This document shows, piece by piece, positions 1 to 10,698 of a stretch of DNA of 64,000 bases. The translations under genes were made by a program, and so were the position numbers. The notes beneath the pieces were generated by a model that was not told the origin of the DNA, did not search any database, and saw only the letters and a program-made list of their open reading frames with translations. The DNA is from Acetobacter garciniae (GTDB lineage: Bacteria; Pseudomonadota; Alphaproteobacteria; Acetobacterales; Acetobacteraceae), in NCBI RefSeq assembly GCF_017377735.1, contig NZ_JAFVMH010000013.1, positions 1-64,000 on the forward strand. Reading direction: 5' to 3'. Position 1 is the stretch's first letter. Every line of letters begins with the position of its first letter.

Positions 1-184
1 TTCAGGTGTTTCCTCAAGATCGGGCCTGCGGGTCGTCACTCCCATGCCGGGCCTCGGCAGGCGTTCATTTCGTTTCGTGGTTAGCACATCTTGCTGGACG
101 TGCCGGCAGCCTGCTGTATAGCAGGCAGAACCGTTGGATGGTGTCTTACAGCTTTCCGGGCGACGCTGACAGGAGAAAAAATAC

Positions 185-1642
185 ATGGAGCAAAACCCTG
201 CCCCCTCGGCAGTCTCGGCCTTTACGCGCTGCCTGCCACTGGACAAGCTTCAGGCGGCGCAGGGTTTGAAACGGGTCCTGGGACCGGGCAGCCTGATCGC
301 CCTTGGGGTCGGCACCACCATCGGGGCGGGCCTTTTCTCACTGACCGGCATTGCCGCGGCTGAAAACGCGGGGCCCGCTGTTGTCCTGTCCTTTATCATC
401 GCGGGGATCGCCTGCGGATTCGCAGGGCTGTGCTACAGCGAACTGGCCAGCATGATCCCCATTGCGGGCAGTGCGTATACCTATGCCTATGTCACGCTGG
501 GTGAACTGATGGCCTGGATCATCGGGTGGGACCTGGTGCTGGAATACGCGGTGGGGGCCGCGACTGTCGCGGTAAGCTGGTCGCGCTATGTGGCTTCCCT
601 GCTGGGCACATGGGGGATCGTGCTGCCCCCCCGGCTGACCGCATCCCCGTTCGAGACCGTGCAACTGGCCGATGGCTCCATGGCCCACGGGCTGGCCAAC
701 CTGCCCGCCATGGTGGTGATCTGCGCCATATCGTGGGTGCTGATCCGGGGCATTTCGCAGTCCGCCATCGTCAGTATCGTGATCGTCACGATCAAGCTGC
801 TGGTCATTCTGGCCTTTATCGGCTTCGGGCTGGGCTACATCAATCCCGCCAACTACCATCCGTTCATTCCCCCCAATGAGGGAACATTCGGCCATTACGG
901 CATTTCCGGCGTCATGCGCGCGGCGGGCACGATCTTTTTCGCCTATGTGGGGTTCGACGCCGTGTCCACCACCGCGCAGGAGACCAAGAACCCCGCCCGC
1001 GACATGCCGATCGGCCTGCTGGGCAGCCTGCTGATCTGCACCCTGGCCTATGTCGCGTTTTCCTTTGTCATGACCGGGCTGGTCAATTACCGCGACATGA
1101 TGGGCGATGCCGCCCCCGTGGCCACCGCCATCAACCACACGCCCTATCACTGGCTGCAACTGGCGGTCAAAATCGGCATTATCTGCGGGTTTACCTCCGT
1201 GCTGCTGGGGGTGCTGCTGGGGCAGAGCCGCGTATTCTTCGCCATGTCGCGCGACGGGCTTCTGCCGCCGCTGTTCAGCATTACCCACCCGCGCTACCAG
1301 ACACCGTGGCTGTCCAACCTGTTCTTCATGGTGCTGACCAGCCTGCTCAGCGCGTTCCTGCCCATATCGGATTTGGGACATATGGCGTCCATCGGCACGT
1401 TGCTGGCCTTTGTGCTGGTCTGCGCGGGCGTGATCGTGCTGCGGCGCAAGGCCCCCGACGCACCCCGCGCCTTCCGCGTGCCGGGCGGGGTTATCATACC
1501 CATTCTGGGTATTTTAAGCTGCGGGTCGGTCATGATCTTTCTCGACCACCTGACCTGGCTGCGCCTGATCGGCTGGCTGGCCCTGGGCATGATCATCTAC
1601 ATGGCCTATGGCCGCAAGCACAGCAAGCTGGCCCAGCCCTGA
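185..1642 (+). CDS. APC-superfamily amino acid permease (YfnA/CAT type)
   Basis: Inner-membrane transporter of about 485 residues, the usual length for the cationic-amino-acid-transporter branch of the APC superfamily, which imports amino acids by proton symport or exchange. Residues 41-55 carry the TM1 signature GVGTTIGAGLFSLTG (the IGAG/F substrate-binding break), and hydrophobic segments continue to the C-terminus, consistent with about 12 helices. FFAYVGFDAVSTTAQE around residue 255 matches the conserved TM6 region. An AGGAG sits nine bases before the ATG, supporting this start. It stands alone in front of hemB on the same strand with about 220 bp between them. Family assignment is firm; the substrate (basic, branched or other amino acids) cannot be read from sequence. 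Confidence 0.9.
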   Translation: MEQNPAPSAVSAFTRCLPLDKLQAAQGLKRVLGPGSLIALGVGTTIGAGLFSLTGIAAAENAGPAVVLSFIIAGIACGFAGLCYSELASMIPIAGSAYTYAYVTLGELMAWIIGWDLVLEYAVGAATVAVSWSRYVASLLGTWGIVLPPRLTASPFETVQLADGSMAHGLANLPAMVVICAISWVLIRGISQSAIVSIVIVTIKLLVILAFIGFGLGYINPANYHPFIPPNEGTFGHYGISGVMRAAGTIFFAYVGFDAVSTTAQETKNPARDMPIGLLGSLLICTLAYVAFSFVMTGLVNYRDMMGDAAPVATAINHTPYHWLQLAVKIGIICGFTSVLLGVLLGQSRVFFAMSRDGLLPPLFSITHPRYQTPWLSNLFFMVLTSLLSAFLPISDLGHMASIGTLLAFVLVCAGVIVLRRKAPDAPRAFRVPGGVIIPILGILSCGSVMIFLDHLTWLRLIGWLALGMIIYMAYGRKHSKLAQP

Positions 1643-1746
1643 CGCGCCAGATATTCCGGCCCGTGTAATTACAGGGCTGGATCGGGGCAAGGCCGCACCA
1701 GAAATGGCCAGCGCAGTTCTGGGCAGACGCGCGCGATCTTGCATAA

Positions 1747-2865
<1,119 letters not shown>

Positions 2866-2918
2866 CCGGCCATGGACCGGCGTGGGGCCGGTCCCTTTTG
2901 TTCTCCAGGCACCAGAAC

Positions 2919-3692
2919 ATGAAATCCTCGCTGCGTGGGCCACAATTTTTCTATACTTCGGCGCCGCAGCAGTGCCCCTACCTTCCTGAGCGGACGGAAC
3001 GCAAGGTTCTGGCCGACCTGGCCGTGCCCGATGCCGACGCCCTGCACAGCCGCCTGTCCCGCGCGGGGTTCCGGCGCAGCCATACCCTGGCCTATGCGCC
3101 ACTTTGCTCGGGGTGTTCGGCGTGCATTCCCATCCGCCTGCCGGTGGCCCTTTTCACGCCCGATCGCACGCAGCGCCGCACCTGCAAGCGCAATGCGGAT
3201 CTGAATGCGACCCTCCTGCCCCCGGCCGCGACACTGGAACAATACGACCTGTTCCACCGCTACCTGAAGCACCGCCATGCCGATGGCGACATGGCCAGCA
3301 TGAGCCAGCGCGACTATATTGCCATGGTGGAGGAAACACCGGTCGATACACGGATTATCGAATTCCGTGACCCGCAGGGAACCCTTGTCGCGGTCAGCCT
3401 GACCGATGTTCTCGAAGACGGGCTTTCGGCCGTGTACAGCTTCTACAACCCCGACCTGCCGCAGCGGTCATTGGGCAGCTATGCCGTTTTGTTTCTGATC
3501 CAGCAGACACACCTGCTCGACCGGCCTTATCTCTACCTTGGCTACTGGGTGCCCGGCAGCCCGAAAATGGCCTATAAAAGCCGCTACCACCCCGCCGAAA
3601 TCCTGCGTGACGATACGTGGCAGCCGCTCGATCCCGCGCAAGCGGTCTTTACCGGCCGCACGGATATCTTCCCTGCCGCCCCGCTTTTCTGA
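2919..3692 (+). CDS. bpt: Aminoacyl-tRNA-protein transferase (Bpt/Ate family)
   Basis: N-degron enzyme: members move leucine (Bpt) or arginine (Ate) from charged tRNA to proteins with acidic N-terminal residues, marking them for ClpAP degradation. The 257-residue product has the family's N-terminal cysteine region (CPYLPER with C19, then CSGCSAC with C63, C66 and C69) and the C-terminal acyltransferase core, including FRDPQGTLVAV, SVYSFYNPD-like and LGYWVPGSPKMAYK segments. The ATG at 2919 starts the conserved N-terminus; the open frame extends to a TTG at 2898, but nothing there looks conserved. It follows hemB by 53 bp on the same strand. Bacterial length and residues favour the aspartate/glutamate leucyltransferase, though substrate choice is inferred from the family. 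Confidence 0.93.
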   Translation: MKSSLRGPQFFYTSAPQQCPYLPERTERKVLADLAVPDADALHSRLSRAGFRRSHTLAYAPLCSGCSACIPIRLPVALFTPDRTQRRTCKRNADLNATLLPPAATLEQYDLFHRYLKHRHADGDMASMSQRDYIAMVEETPVDTRIIEFRDPQGTLVAVSLTDVLEDGLSAVYSFYNPDLPQRSLGSYAVLFLIQQTHLLDRPYLYLGYWVPGSPKMAYKSRYHPAEILRDDTWQPLDPAQAVFTGRTDIFPAAPLF

Positions 3693-3712
3693 CCCGTTTG
3701 GAAAACAGGATA

Positions 3713-3792
3713 AAAACTTTTGGGGGCTAATTTTTTTCAAAAAAGTGACGTTCCCCTGAAGCTTTTTGAAAAAATCTTCACCAAAAACTTTT
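3713..3792. repeat. Two degenerate inverted copies of a short palindromic repeat
   Basis: Just past the bpt stop lie two AT-rich units in opposite orientation, at about 3713-3749 and 3758-3792. Read on the minus strand, the second matches the unit at 52752-52786 in about 30 of 35 positions; its core is GAAG, a T-run, an A-run and CTTC, so it can fold on itself. Composition differs sharply from the GC-rich genes around it. It may serve as a transcription end between convergent bpt and parC, but copies elsewhere suggest a dispersed repeat family. Confidence 0.6.
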
Positions 3793-3896
3793 AAAAATTT
3801 ACCGAATACTCGCCCAGGACCGGCTTTGGGAACACTCTCTCAATCAGGTGTCGCTTTTTGGGTCGCCGGCCCTTTTGTGGAGTTCTGCTTCCTTTC

Positions 3897-6104
3897 TCAG
3901 CCCTTTCGGGTGGCCCAGGGTGGGGCGGGCTTGCCGGTGGCGGCGCGTTTGCCCTGCCATTCCTTGAGGTCGGCCATGGCGCGGGGCCTGACACTGCCGG
4001 GCCAGAACAAACCCTGCTCCTGCGCGAACACGACCGCCTGTTTCAGCCCGCCGTCGCTATATTTCTGCAAGGCCACGCCAAGCCCGCGTGTCATGACCGG
4101 CAGTTGGTCGAGCGGGAAAATGAGCAACCGCCGGTTGTCACCCAGCACGGCCACATGGTCCCCTTCCGCCGGAACGCAGAGCTGCGCGGATTCGCCTTCC
4201 TTGAGGTTGAGCACCTGCCGCCCCGAGCGTTTTTCGGCCACCAGCGCCTCGTCCTCCACCAGCATGCCCCGGCCCGAGCTTGACGCCACCAGCCGCCTGC
4301 CGCCGTCCTTGAGGACAAACACCGCCACCAGGTCCTCGTTATTGGGCAGGTCGACCATCAGGCGCACGGGCTGGCCGTCGCCCCGGCCGCGCGGCAGGTC
4401 AGCCCCTTTGACGGTAAAGGCCCTGCCATCGGTCGCGAAAAAGCACAGCCGGTCCGTGCTCTGGCACGGCAAGGCGAGCTTGAGGGCATCCCCTTCCTTG
4501 AACTTCTGGTTTTCCAGGTCGACGTTATGGCCCTTGATCGCCCGCACCCATCCGTTCTGGGACAGGATAAAGGTCAGCGGTTCGCGTTCGACCGTTTCCA
4601 CCACCGAAATATCCACCGCCTTGGGGGCAGACAGGATGGTACTGCGCCGTGGCCCCGTGCGACCTTTTGCGAAGGTCTTGGCCATGCGTTCAAGCTCGGT
4701 GCCGATCTGCTTCCAGCGCAGTGCCTCGTCCCCCAGAAGGGCCAGCAGGGTGGCTTTTTCGGCACACAGCGCGTCATGTTCGCGGCGGATTTCCATTTCC
4801 TCAAGCCTGCGCAGGCTGCGCAGCCGCATGTTCAGCACCGATTCCGCCTGCATGTCCGTCAGGCTGAACGTGGCGATCAGACTGGCCTTGGCGTCGTCCT
4901 CCTCCCGGATGATGCGGATCACCTCATCAAGGTTGAGGTACACGATCAGGAAGCCGGCCAGAATTTCCAGCCTGCGCTCCACGGCGGCCAGCCGGTGGCG
5001 GCTGCGCCGTTCCAGCACCTCGTGCCGGTGGTCGAGCCAGGCGCGCAGAACCTGTTTGAGACCCATGACGCCGGGCGAACGGTCCGCGCCCAGCACATTC
5101 ATGTTCAGGGCGAAGCGGCTTTCAAGCGGGGTGGCGCGGAACAGGGTTTCCATCAGCACTTCGGGCTCGACCCCGCGCGACTTGGGTTCTAGCACAAGCC
5201 TGATCTCATCCGTGCTTTCGTCGCGGATATCGCCCAGAAGCGGCAGTTTTTTCTGTTCCAGCAGATCGGCCACCTGTTCGATCAGCCGGGATTTCTGGAC
5301 CTGGTAGGGAATTTCCGACACCACGATGTGCCATGTACCAAAACGGCCCTGCTCCACAGCCCAGCGCGCGCGCATGCGAAAGCCGCCGCGCCCGGTCTCG
5401 TAGGCCAGCAAGATGGCGTCGGCATCTTCCATGATCAGCCCGCCGGTGGGGAAATCCGGCCCGGGCATGAGGGCGAGCAGGTCCTTCGTCTCGGCCCCGG
5501 GCTTGCGCACCAGCAATGCGGCGGCCGCACAGACCTCCGCCGCGTTATGGGGGGGAATGCTGGTGGCCATGCCCACGGCAATACCCGCGGCCCCATTAGC
5601 CAGAAGGTTGGGGAACGCCGCCGGCAGCACGACGGGTTCGTGTTCTTCCCCATCGTATGTGGGGCGGAAATCGACAGCGTCGTCCTCGATCCCGTCAAGC
5701 AGGGCGACCGCGACATCCGTCAGCCGGGCTTCCGTATACCGCATGGCCGCGGCGTTATCGCCGTCGATGGAGCCGAAATTGCCCTGGCCTTCCACCAGCG
5801 GGTAGCGCGCGGCGAAATCCTGCGCCAGCCGCACCAGCGCTTCATAGACCGAGGCATCGCCATGGGGGTGGAACTTACCGATGACATCGCCCACCACGCG
5901 CGCGCATTTCTTGAAGCCCGAAGCCGGGTCCAGCTTGAGTTGGTGCATCGCGTAGACCAGCCGCCGATGCACGGGCTTGAGCCCGTCGCGCACATCGGGC
6001 AGCGAGCGGGACATGATCGTGGACAGCGCATAGGCCAGATAACGCTCGCTCAGCGCATCCGCCAGTTTGGTCTCCTCGATATGGCCTTCGGCTGTGTCTG
6101 TCAT
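3897..6104 (-). CDS. parC: DNA topoisomerase IV subunit A
   Basis: Catalytic subunit of topoisomerase IV, which decatenates chromosomes with ParE. The 735-residue product has the DNA-cleavage winged-helix domain with catalytic Tyr123 in [12 protein letters not shown], the [15 protein letters not shown] quinolone-pocket region near residues 77-90, a coiled-coil gate, and a C-terminal beta-pinwheel. Its short pinwheel and the [16 protein letters not shown]-terminus favour ParC over GyrA. The position equivalent to E. coli ParC Ser80 is Ala84, with Glu88 retained. I chose the ATG at 6104 because GGAG lies six bases upstream; a GTG four codons earlier is also possible. parE is not in this window. 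Confidence 0.94.
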   Translation of the reverse strand: MTDTAEGHIEETKLADALSERYLAYALSTIMSRSLPDVRDGLKPVHRRLVYAMHQLKLDPASGFKKCARVVGDVIGKFHPHGDASVYEALVRLAQDFAARYPLVEGQGNFGSIDGDNAAAMRYTEARLTDVAVALLDGIEDDAVDFRPTYDGEEHEPVVLPAAFPNLLANGAAGIAVGMATSIPPHNAAEVCAAAALLVRKPGAETKDLLALMPGPDFPTGGLIMEDADAILLAYETGRGGFRMRARWAVEQGRFGTWHIVVSEIPYQVQKSRLIEQVADLLEQKKLPLLGDIRDESTDEIRLVLEPKSRGVEPEVLMETLFRATPLESRFALNMNVLGADRSPGVMGLKQVLRAWLDHRHEVLERRSRHRLAAVERRLEILAGFLIVYLNLDEVIRIIREEDDAKASLIATFSLTDMQAESVLNMRLRSLRRLEEMEIRREHDALCAEKATLLALLGDEALRWKQIGTELERMAKTFAKGRTGPRRSTILSAPKAVDISVVETVEREPLTFILSQNGWVRAIKGHNVDLENQKFKEGDALKLALPCQSTDRLCFFATDGRAFTVKGADLPRGRGDGQPVRLMVDLPNNEDLVAVFVLKDGGRRLVASSSGRGMLVEDEALVAEKRSGRQVLNLKEGESAQLCVPAEGDHVAVLGDNRRLLIFPLDQLPVMTRGLGVALQKYSDGGLKQAVVFAQEQGLFWPGSVRPRAMADLKEWQGKRAATGKPAPPWATRKG

Positions 6105-6459
6105 CGTCTGCTCCACGCCCCAATGCGTACCCGATCTGTCGCGCGCCCAGACATACCGCCCCCGCGAAGGTTATGAAAGCCTTGAACGCCCCAAGCCTGA
6201 CACGGCCGGTGCAAAAGCCCGAATGCAGCGACCTTTTTCAAACCGAAGTATCCTTTTCGACGGACCCGCCAATGCAGGGCCCTGCCCTTTGTCAGGAACC
6301 GCCCGCCCCCTGCTACGCTCGCAATGGCCGCCTGGCGGGATCGCGTGTGGGAAAAGGTGAGGAAATATCGGGGCAAGCAGGTGTGAACCAGCGTGGGTGG
6401 GGAGCGCGTCGGAAAAGACCCTGCGGGGGCGGAAGGGCCGCAGGGCGGCATAGCACGAC
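6105..6459. other. Intergenic region between recO and parC
   Basis: About 355 bases without a convincing gene. Short open frames here lack ribosome-binding sites and family resemblance. The only structure I can support is the hairpin at 6413-6445, listed separately. The promoter of parC should lie in the part next to 6104, but I cannot point to clear -35/-10 boxes. Confidence 0.5.
6413..6445 (-). terminator. Probable intrinsic terminator after recO
   Basis: Reading the minus strand away from the recO stop, CCCTGCGG pairs with CCGCAGGG (stem arms 6438-6445 and 6419-6426, 11-base loop), followed by a short T-rich stretch from the AAAA at 6412-6416. Stem and placement fit a rho-independent terminator; the T-run is only four long. 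Confidence 0.45.
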
Positions 6460-7281
6460 CTAAGGCGTGTCTCCTTCTGGCTTCGGGCCATCCGTCTCGT
6501 CCGGCGGTTCATGCGCCCCGTTCGGATTGGGGCCAGCCGTCAGGTTTTCCACCCGTTCGACAAGGCGTTGCCGGGCGGCGGGCATGGGCAGGTGCCGCTG
6601 CCCGAAGGCGTCACGCGCCAGAAAATGCCCGCTCAGCCGCAGGCCCAGAGCCCAGTCATGCGGGGTGCCGGTTTCATCCGTGTCGCGCAGGAAGGATGGC
6701 AGGGGCAGCAGGCGTTCTTTCCACGGCCCGGCCGCATCCACGTTGACGGCACGCCCGGTGCGGGGGGAAACATAGGCCAGCCCTTCCCGCAGGCCGGTCA
6801 GCGCGCACATATCCAGATCGAGCCCAAAACCCAGCGTGCGCAGCAGGGACAACTCCCACCTTATGTAATGGGGCATGCCTTCGCGCTCGGCCACGCCGGG
6901 ATCGTAACCCAGGAAGGTCAGAAGCCGCACCGTCTCGCCAAACAGGGCTGGGCAGGGTTCGCGTTCGGGCAGGGTGGCATCGGCCAGCGCGCAGGTGGAC
7001 ACCACCATGGCCATGGCCAGCGGGGCGGAAAACAGCCGGGCCGCGCAGCCATACAGCACCTCACCCGACAGGCGGCACGGGCTGGCGTCACCCCGGCGCT
7101 GCATACGGGTCTTCACCACATTGCCAAGCTGCCATACCCCGCGTCCCGCGCGGCTGGCGCCGCCATAGGCCACGCCGCGCACAAGGCCATCGGCTTCGGT
7201 CAGCACATGCACGCGCGCACTGCTTTCGCCCATCGGGCCCACAAAAACGACAAGGGCGGGAGCCTCCGTATCCGGAGACAT
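6460..7281 (-). CDS. recO: DNA repair protein RecO
   Basis: RecFOR-pathway mediator that loads RecA on SSB-coated DNA and anneals single strands. The 273-residue product begins with the OB-fold pattern VVFVGPMGESSARVHVLTE followed by GLVRGVAYGGASRAGRG, and has the helical C-terminal domain with IRWELSLLRTLGFGLDL and LTGLREGLAYVSPRTGRAV, the region that in other RecOs is often zinc-binding. Only some cysteines remain, as is common in alphaproteobacteria. The ATG at 7281 is preceded by GAGGGCGGG; in-frame GTG and ATG codons up to 7302 are alternatives. The tail (about 25 residues) is rich in Pro, Asn and Glu. The gene starts 39 bp after the tsf stop, so it may be cotranscribed with rpsB-tsf. 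Confidence 0.9.
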   Translation of the reverse strand: MSPDTEAPALVVFVGPMGESSARVHVLTEADGLVRGVAYGGASRAGRGVWQLGNVVKTRMQRRGDASPCRLSGEVLYGCAARLFSAPLAMAMVVSTCALADATLPEREPCPALFGETVRLLTFLGYDPGVAEREGMPHYIRWELSLLRTLGFGLDLDMCALTGLREGLAYVSPRTGRAVNVDAAGPWKERLLPLPSFLRDTDETGTPHDWALGLRLSGHFLARDAFGQRHLPMPAARQRLVERVENLTAGPNPNGAHEPPDETDGPKPEGDTP

Positions 7282-7320
7282 CCCGCCCTCGCGCATCGTC
7301 ACTGCAAATCCGCCCAGGAC

Positions 7321-8226
7321 TTACACGCCAGCGACCTTGGCAACTTCAGCCGCGAAATCGTCCACGGTCTTTTCAATGCCTTCGCCAAGCTGGAAACGGT
7401 CGAAGCCGGCCAGCTTCACGCCCGCCTTCTTGACCACGTCCTTCACGCGGCTTTCGCCATCATGCACCCAGACCTGTTCCAGAAGTACGACTTCTTCATA
7501 GAACTTGCGGATACGGCCTTCGACCATCTTTTCGATAATGTTCTCGGGCTTGCCGGATGCGCGGGACTGTTCGACCAGCACGGCGCGTTCGCGCTCGATT
7601 TCGGCCGGGTCCAGGCTGTCCGTATCCAGCGAAGACGGGCGGGTGGCGGCAACATGCATGCCCACCTGGCGGCCCAGCGTCTCGATCGCGTCCGACGTGT
7701 TCGGCGCTTCGATAGCGGCCAGAACGCCGATCTTGCCCAGGCCCGGACGCAGCGCGCCATGCACATAGGTGGCCACAACGCCCGACGGCACGGTGAACAC
7801 GCGTGCGCGGCGCAGGGACATGTTCTCACCGATCGTGGCGATCAGGTGCGTCAGTTCCTCAGCCACGGTGCGGCCGGTATCCAGGGTGGCGGCCTTGATG
7901 GCTTCAAGGTCTTCACCGACCTTGAGCGCGACCTTGGCGGTGGCTTCGACAAAGTTCTGGAACGCTTCGTTACGGGCGACAAAGTCGGTTTCGGCGTTCA
8001 CTTCGACCATGGCGGCAGATTTGTCGCCAGAGGCCACGGCCACCAGGCCTTCAGCAGCGACACGACCGGACTTCTTGGCCGCAGCGGCAAGGCCCTTCTT
8101 GCGCAGCCAGTCGATGGCGGCTTCGATATCGCCATTGGCTTCGTTCAGGGCCTTCTTGCAGTCCATCATGCCCGCGCCGGTTTTCTCGCGCAGATCCTTG
8201 ACCAGTGCCGCGGTAATTTCCGCCAT
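7321..8226 (-). CDS. tsf: Translation elongation factor Ts
   Basis: Guanine-nucleotide exchange factor for EF-Tu. The 301-residue product opens with [19 protein letters not shown] and [18 protein letters not shown], the EF-Ts UBA-like N-terminus, and has the core motif [13 protein letters not shown] that contacts EF-Tu. It follows rpsB on the minus strand with a 131 bp gap that holds a strong GC hairpin, the classic rpsB-tsf order. A ribosome-binding site (GAGGGAG) precedes the ATG. Confidence 0.98.
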   Translation of the reverse strand: MAEITAALVKDLREKTGAGMMDCKKALNEANGDIEAAIDWLRKKGLAAAAKKSGRVAAEGLVAVASGDKSAAMVEVNAETDFVARNEAFQNFVEATAKVALKVGEDLEAIKAATLDTGRTVAEELTHLIATIGENMSLRRARVFTVPSGVVATYVHGALRPGLGKIGVLAAIEAPNTSDAIETLGRQVGMHVAATRPSSLDTDSLDPAEIERERAVLVEQSRASGKPENIIEKMVEGRIRKFYEEVVLLEQVWVHDGESRVKDVVKKAGVKLAGFDRFQLGEGIEKTVDDFAAEVAKVAGV

Positions 8227-8318
8227 GCTTCATACTCCCTCTAAAACCGGAACGCGCCCCATGTCAGGGGCGCGCCGGCCTGTTCGCCCACCCGCGTTGC
8301 GGGTTGTCATATGTGTAA

Positions 8319-8344
8319 ACGGCCCGGCGATCAGGCCGGGCCGT
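8319..8344 (-). terminator. GC-rich hairpin between rpsB and tsf
   Basis: A 10-bp perfect stem (ACGGCCCGGC at 8319-8328 with its complement at 8335-8344, 6-base loop) lies 13 bases past the rpsB stop. The sequence after it on the minus strand is only weakly T-rich (TTTACAC), so it is better read as an attenuator or RNA-stability element that lowers tsf transcription or protects the rpsB message than as a full terminator. Confidence 0.45.
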
Positions 8345-8357
8345 TCCATCAAAAGGC

Positions 8358-9140
8358 TCAGTTCGCCGCCGGGGCTTCCACCGGGGCTGCTTCCAGCGCC
8401 GGTTCGACCGGCAGTTCCTCGGACGCACCCACGTCAGCGCCGGATGCACCCAGCTCGGCCGAGATCCCGTCCAGAACGGAGGCGGACACCAGGTCGCAAT
8501 ACAGGCCAATGGCGCGAATCGCGTCATCATTGCCCGGCACCGGATAGGTCACGCCACGCGGGTCGGAATTGCTGTCCAGGATCGCCACAACCGGGATACC
8601 CAGCTTGTTGGCTTCTTCAATGGCCAGCTTTTCCTTGTTCGTGTCGATCACGAACAGGATGTCGGGCAGGCCACCCATTTCCTTGATACCGCCGAGCGAG
8701 CGTTCCAGCTTGTCGCGCTGGCGGGTCAGGTCCAGGATTTCCTTCTTGGTCAGGCCGGAGGTGCCGCCTTCAAGCGTTTCCTCGATCTGGCGCAGGCGCT
8801 TGATGGAGCCCTGGATGGTCTTCCAGTTGGTGAGCATGCCGCCCAGCCAGCGATGGTTGACATAATACTGGCCGCAGCGACGGGCCGCTTCGGCGATCGG
8901 GTCCTGGGCTGCGCGCTTGGTGCCCACGAACAGAACGCGGCCACCACCGGCCACGCCATCGCGAATCGCCTTCAGGGCGCGGTCGAGCAGGCCGACCGTC
9001 TGCTGCAGGTCGATAATGTGAACCTGGTTGCGCACGCCGAACAGATACGGCGCCATGCGGGGGTTCCAGCGGCGTGTGTGGTGACCAAAGTGAACACCGG
9101 CTTCAAGGAGCTGGCGCAGAGTGAAATCGGGCATCGCCAT
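8358..9140 (-). CDS. rpsB: 30S ribosomal protein S2
   Basis: Small-subunit ribosomal protein S2, 260 residues. The N-terminus [19 protein letters not shown] and the motifs [39 protein letters not shown] and [14 protein letters not shown] are diagnostic. The C-terminal tail from about residue 232 is an Ala/Pro/Glu-rich extension typical of alphaproteobacterial S2. The ATG at 9140 has AGGAAACG upstream; the frame runs further upstream without conserved sequence. It heads the rpsB-tsf transcription unit. In E. coli, S2 represses its own leader; no leader motif could be verified here. Confidence 0.98.
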   Translation of the reverse strand: MAMPDFTLRQLLEAGVHFGHHTRRWNPRMAPYLFGVRNQVHIIDLQQTVGLLDRALKAIRDGVAGGGRVLFVGTKRAAQDPIAEAARRCGQYYVNHRWLGGMLTNWKTIQGSIKRLRQIEETLEGGTSGLTKKEILDLTRQRDKLERSLGGIKEMGGLPDILFVIDTNKEKLAIEEANKLGIPVVAILDSNSDPRGVTYPVPGNDDAIRAIGLYCDLVSASVLDGISAELGASGADVGASEELPVEPALEAAPVEAPAAN

Positions 9141-9329
9141 GGGGGCGTTTCCTACCTGTTCTGGTTGATCCTCCGCGAGGCGCTGCCCGGCCTTGCAGCC
9201 GGACACCAGAGGCGGAATGGCCTCGCGTGCGTCGTCCCGGCCTGTGCCGAGCGGCGCCTATATGGCTTTTTTTGTCCGTTCAGGCAAGACTAAAAACCAG
9301 TCCCGCCTGCATGGCCGACACCCGGCCCA

Positions 9330-9350
9330 CCGGCAGGCCCACCCTGCCGG
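9330..9350 (-). terminator. Stem-loop after the Rieske oxygenase gene
   Basis: CCGGCAGG (9330-9337) pairs with CCTGCCGG (9343-9350) over a five-base loop, 31 bases past the stop at 9381. There is no T-run, so function as a terminator is uncertain. Confidence 0.3.
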
Positions 9351-9380
9351 GCATAGCACCTGCGCCTCGGCCGAACGGTC

Positions 9381-10490
9381 CTACGCTACGGGAAGCACCG
9401 CTTTATTGGGCACCCCGCTTGCCGCCAGCAGGGCGCGCAGTTTCCGAACGACGGGGAACACCTCCACATTGTGGTCCCCACCCAGTTCGCGCCAGGCATT
9501 CTGCTCCATTTCCACGATTTCGCGGTCTTCCTCGAAGATACGGTGCGTGAACAGCCCCAGCGCCGGCCAGGCGAGATCGAGCAGGAACGCCCATTTGGGC
9601 TTCTTGACCGAAAGCAGCCCGAAAGCCTGCGTAACCTGCTGGGCTTCGCCCAAGGGCAGGTAGCACGCCCACAGATCCATGATCAGGTCGCCATCCTTGT
9701 CGTGGATTTTCAGCGTCTGGTAGGGATAGGTGGTGCGGATGGAGACGACTTCCTCCACCGGTTGCTCGCGGCCTTGCAGGTCATGGTGCCTGCCAAAGAT
9801 CAGCGCTTCGGCCAGCGGCTGGTTCCCGCCCTTGCGGGCAAAGCTGTAGCGTGCCTCCAGAAAGCCCTCGCCTTCGTCCTGGCCCAGGAAACGCGCGGTA
9901 ATGGAGCCCATCTGGCGGCGGTGCAGGAATTGATGGTTCATGTCCATCAGGTTTTCATGCATGAAAGTATAGTGGCATTTCAGCCTGGGGCTGAAGGTAC
10001 GGGTCTTGAACTCCGGGTTGCCGACCTGGGCCACGTCGGGCACGGGCACATGATCGGCCAATGCGGCATCACCGGGGAAAATGAAGATCAGCCCGTCCTT
10101 TTCGCGGCAGGGATAGGCGCGCACGGGCCGCCCTACGCCTTCGCGGTTCAGGTAGGGCACGGTCACGCATTTGCCCTGACGGTCGAACGCCCAGCCGTGA
10201 TAGCAGCATTTGACGCAACCTTCCTCGTCCACCACCCCTTTGCTCAGCGGCACCTGCCGGTGGGCGCAGCGGTCTTCCAGCGCGTAGACGGGGCCGTGTT
10301 CGGGCCGGATCAGGGCAATGGGGTGACCCGCGTACCGCGCCGCGAACGCCTTGCCCGGCCTGACCTTGCGCGACCATGCGACGGGGTACCAGAAATTGGG
10401 GTCGCAATCGACGCGGCGCAGATCAACGCTGCCCCCTGCCGCCGCCCCGCCTGTACCTGCCGTATTCTGCGCTAGTGTGTCCGCCTGCAT
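9381..10490 (-). CDS. Rieske non-heme iron oxygenase, alpha subunit
   Basis: Soluble oxygenase component of the aromatic-ring-hydroxylating or demethylating type, 369 residues. The Rieske [2Fe-2S] ligands are clear: C75 and H77 in CAHRQVPLSKG, C95 and H98 in CCYHGW. The mononuclear iron site is visible as HENLMDMNHQFLH with D183, H186 and H190. AGGAGATCCCC precedes the ATG at 10490, which settles the start although the frame is open for 39 more codons. No ferredoxin or reductase partner lies nearby, so the electron donor is encoded elsewhere. Architecture resembles vanillate O-demethylase, pheophorbide oxygenase and related single-subunit enzymes; the substrate is unknown. It follows pabC on the same strand after about 200 bp. 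Confidence 0.85.
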   Translation of the reverse strand: MQADTLAQNTAGTGGAAAGGSVDLRRVDCDPNFWYPVAWSRKVRPGKAFAARYAGHPIALIRPEHGPVYALEDRCAHRQVPLSKGVVDEEGCVKCCYHGWAFDRQGKCVTVPYLNREGVGRPVRAYPCREKDGLIFIFPGDAALADHVPVPDVAQVGNPEFKTRTFSPRLKCHYTFMHENLMDMNHQFLHRRQMGSITARFLGQDEGEGFLEARYSFARKGGNQPLAEALIFGRHHDLQGREQPVEEVVSIRTTYPYQTLKIHDKDGDLIMDLWACYLPLGEAQQVTQAFGLLSVKKPKWAFLLDLAWPALGLFTHRIFEEDREIVEMEQNAWRELGGDHNVEVFPVVRKLRALLAASGVPNKAVLPVA

Positions 10491-10698
10491 GGGGATCTCC
10501 TTTTTCTGCAAGATCACAGGCCGATCAGAGACTTGCGCGCCGGGCCTGCTAATGCCAACGCGCACGATTACGCTCCCACACCCGCCAGGCAAGCCCCCTG
10601 GCTGCATGCCAGATCACCCCTTGTACGAACACGCGGCCCTATGGGACGGGGGCATGATACATCGCCCGGGCCTAAGCCTGCGGTACTTTATATGGTCT

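Noticed and set aside
6511-8244. 577-codon plus-strand frame
   Set aside because: Antisense to recO and tsf, His/Gly-rich composition typical of mirrored GC-rich genes, no family resemblance.
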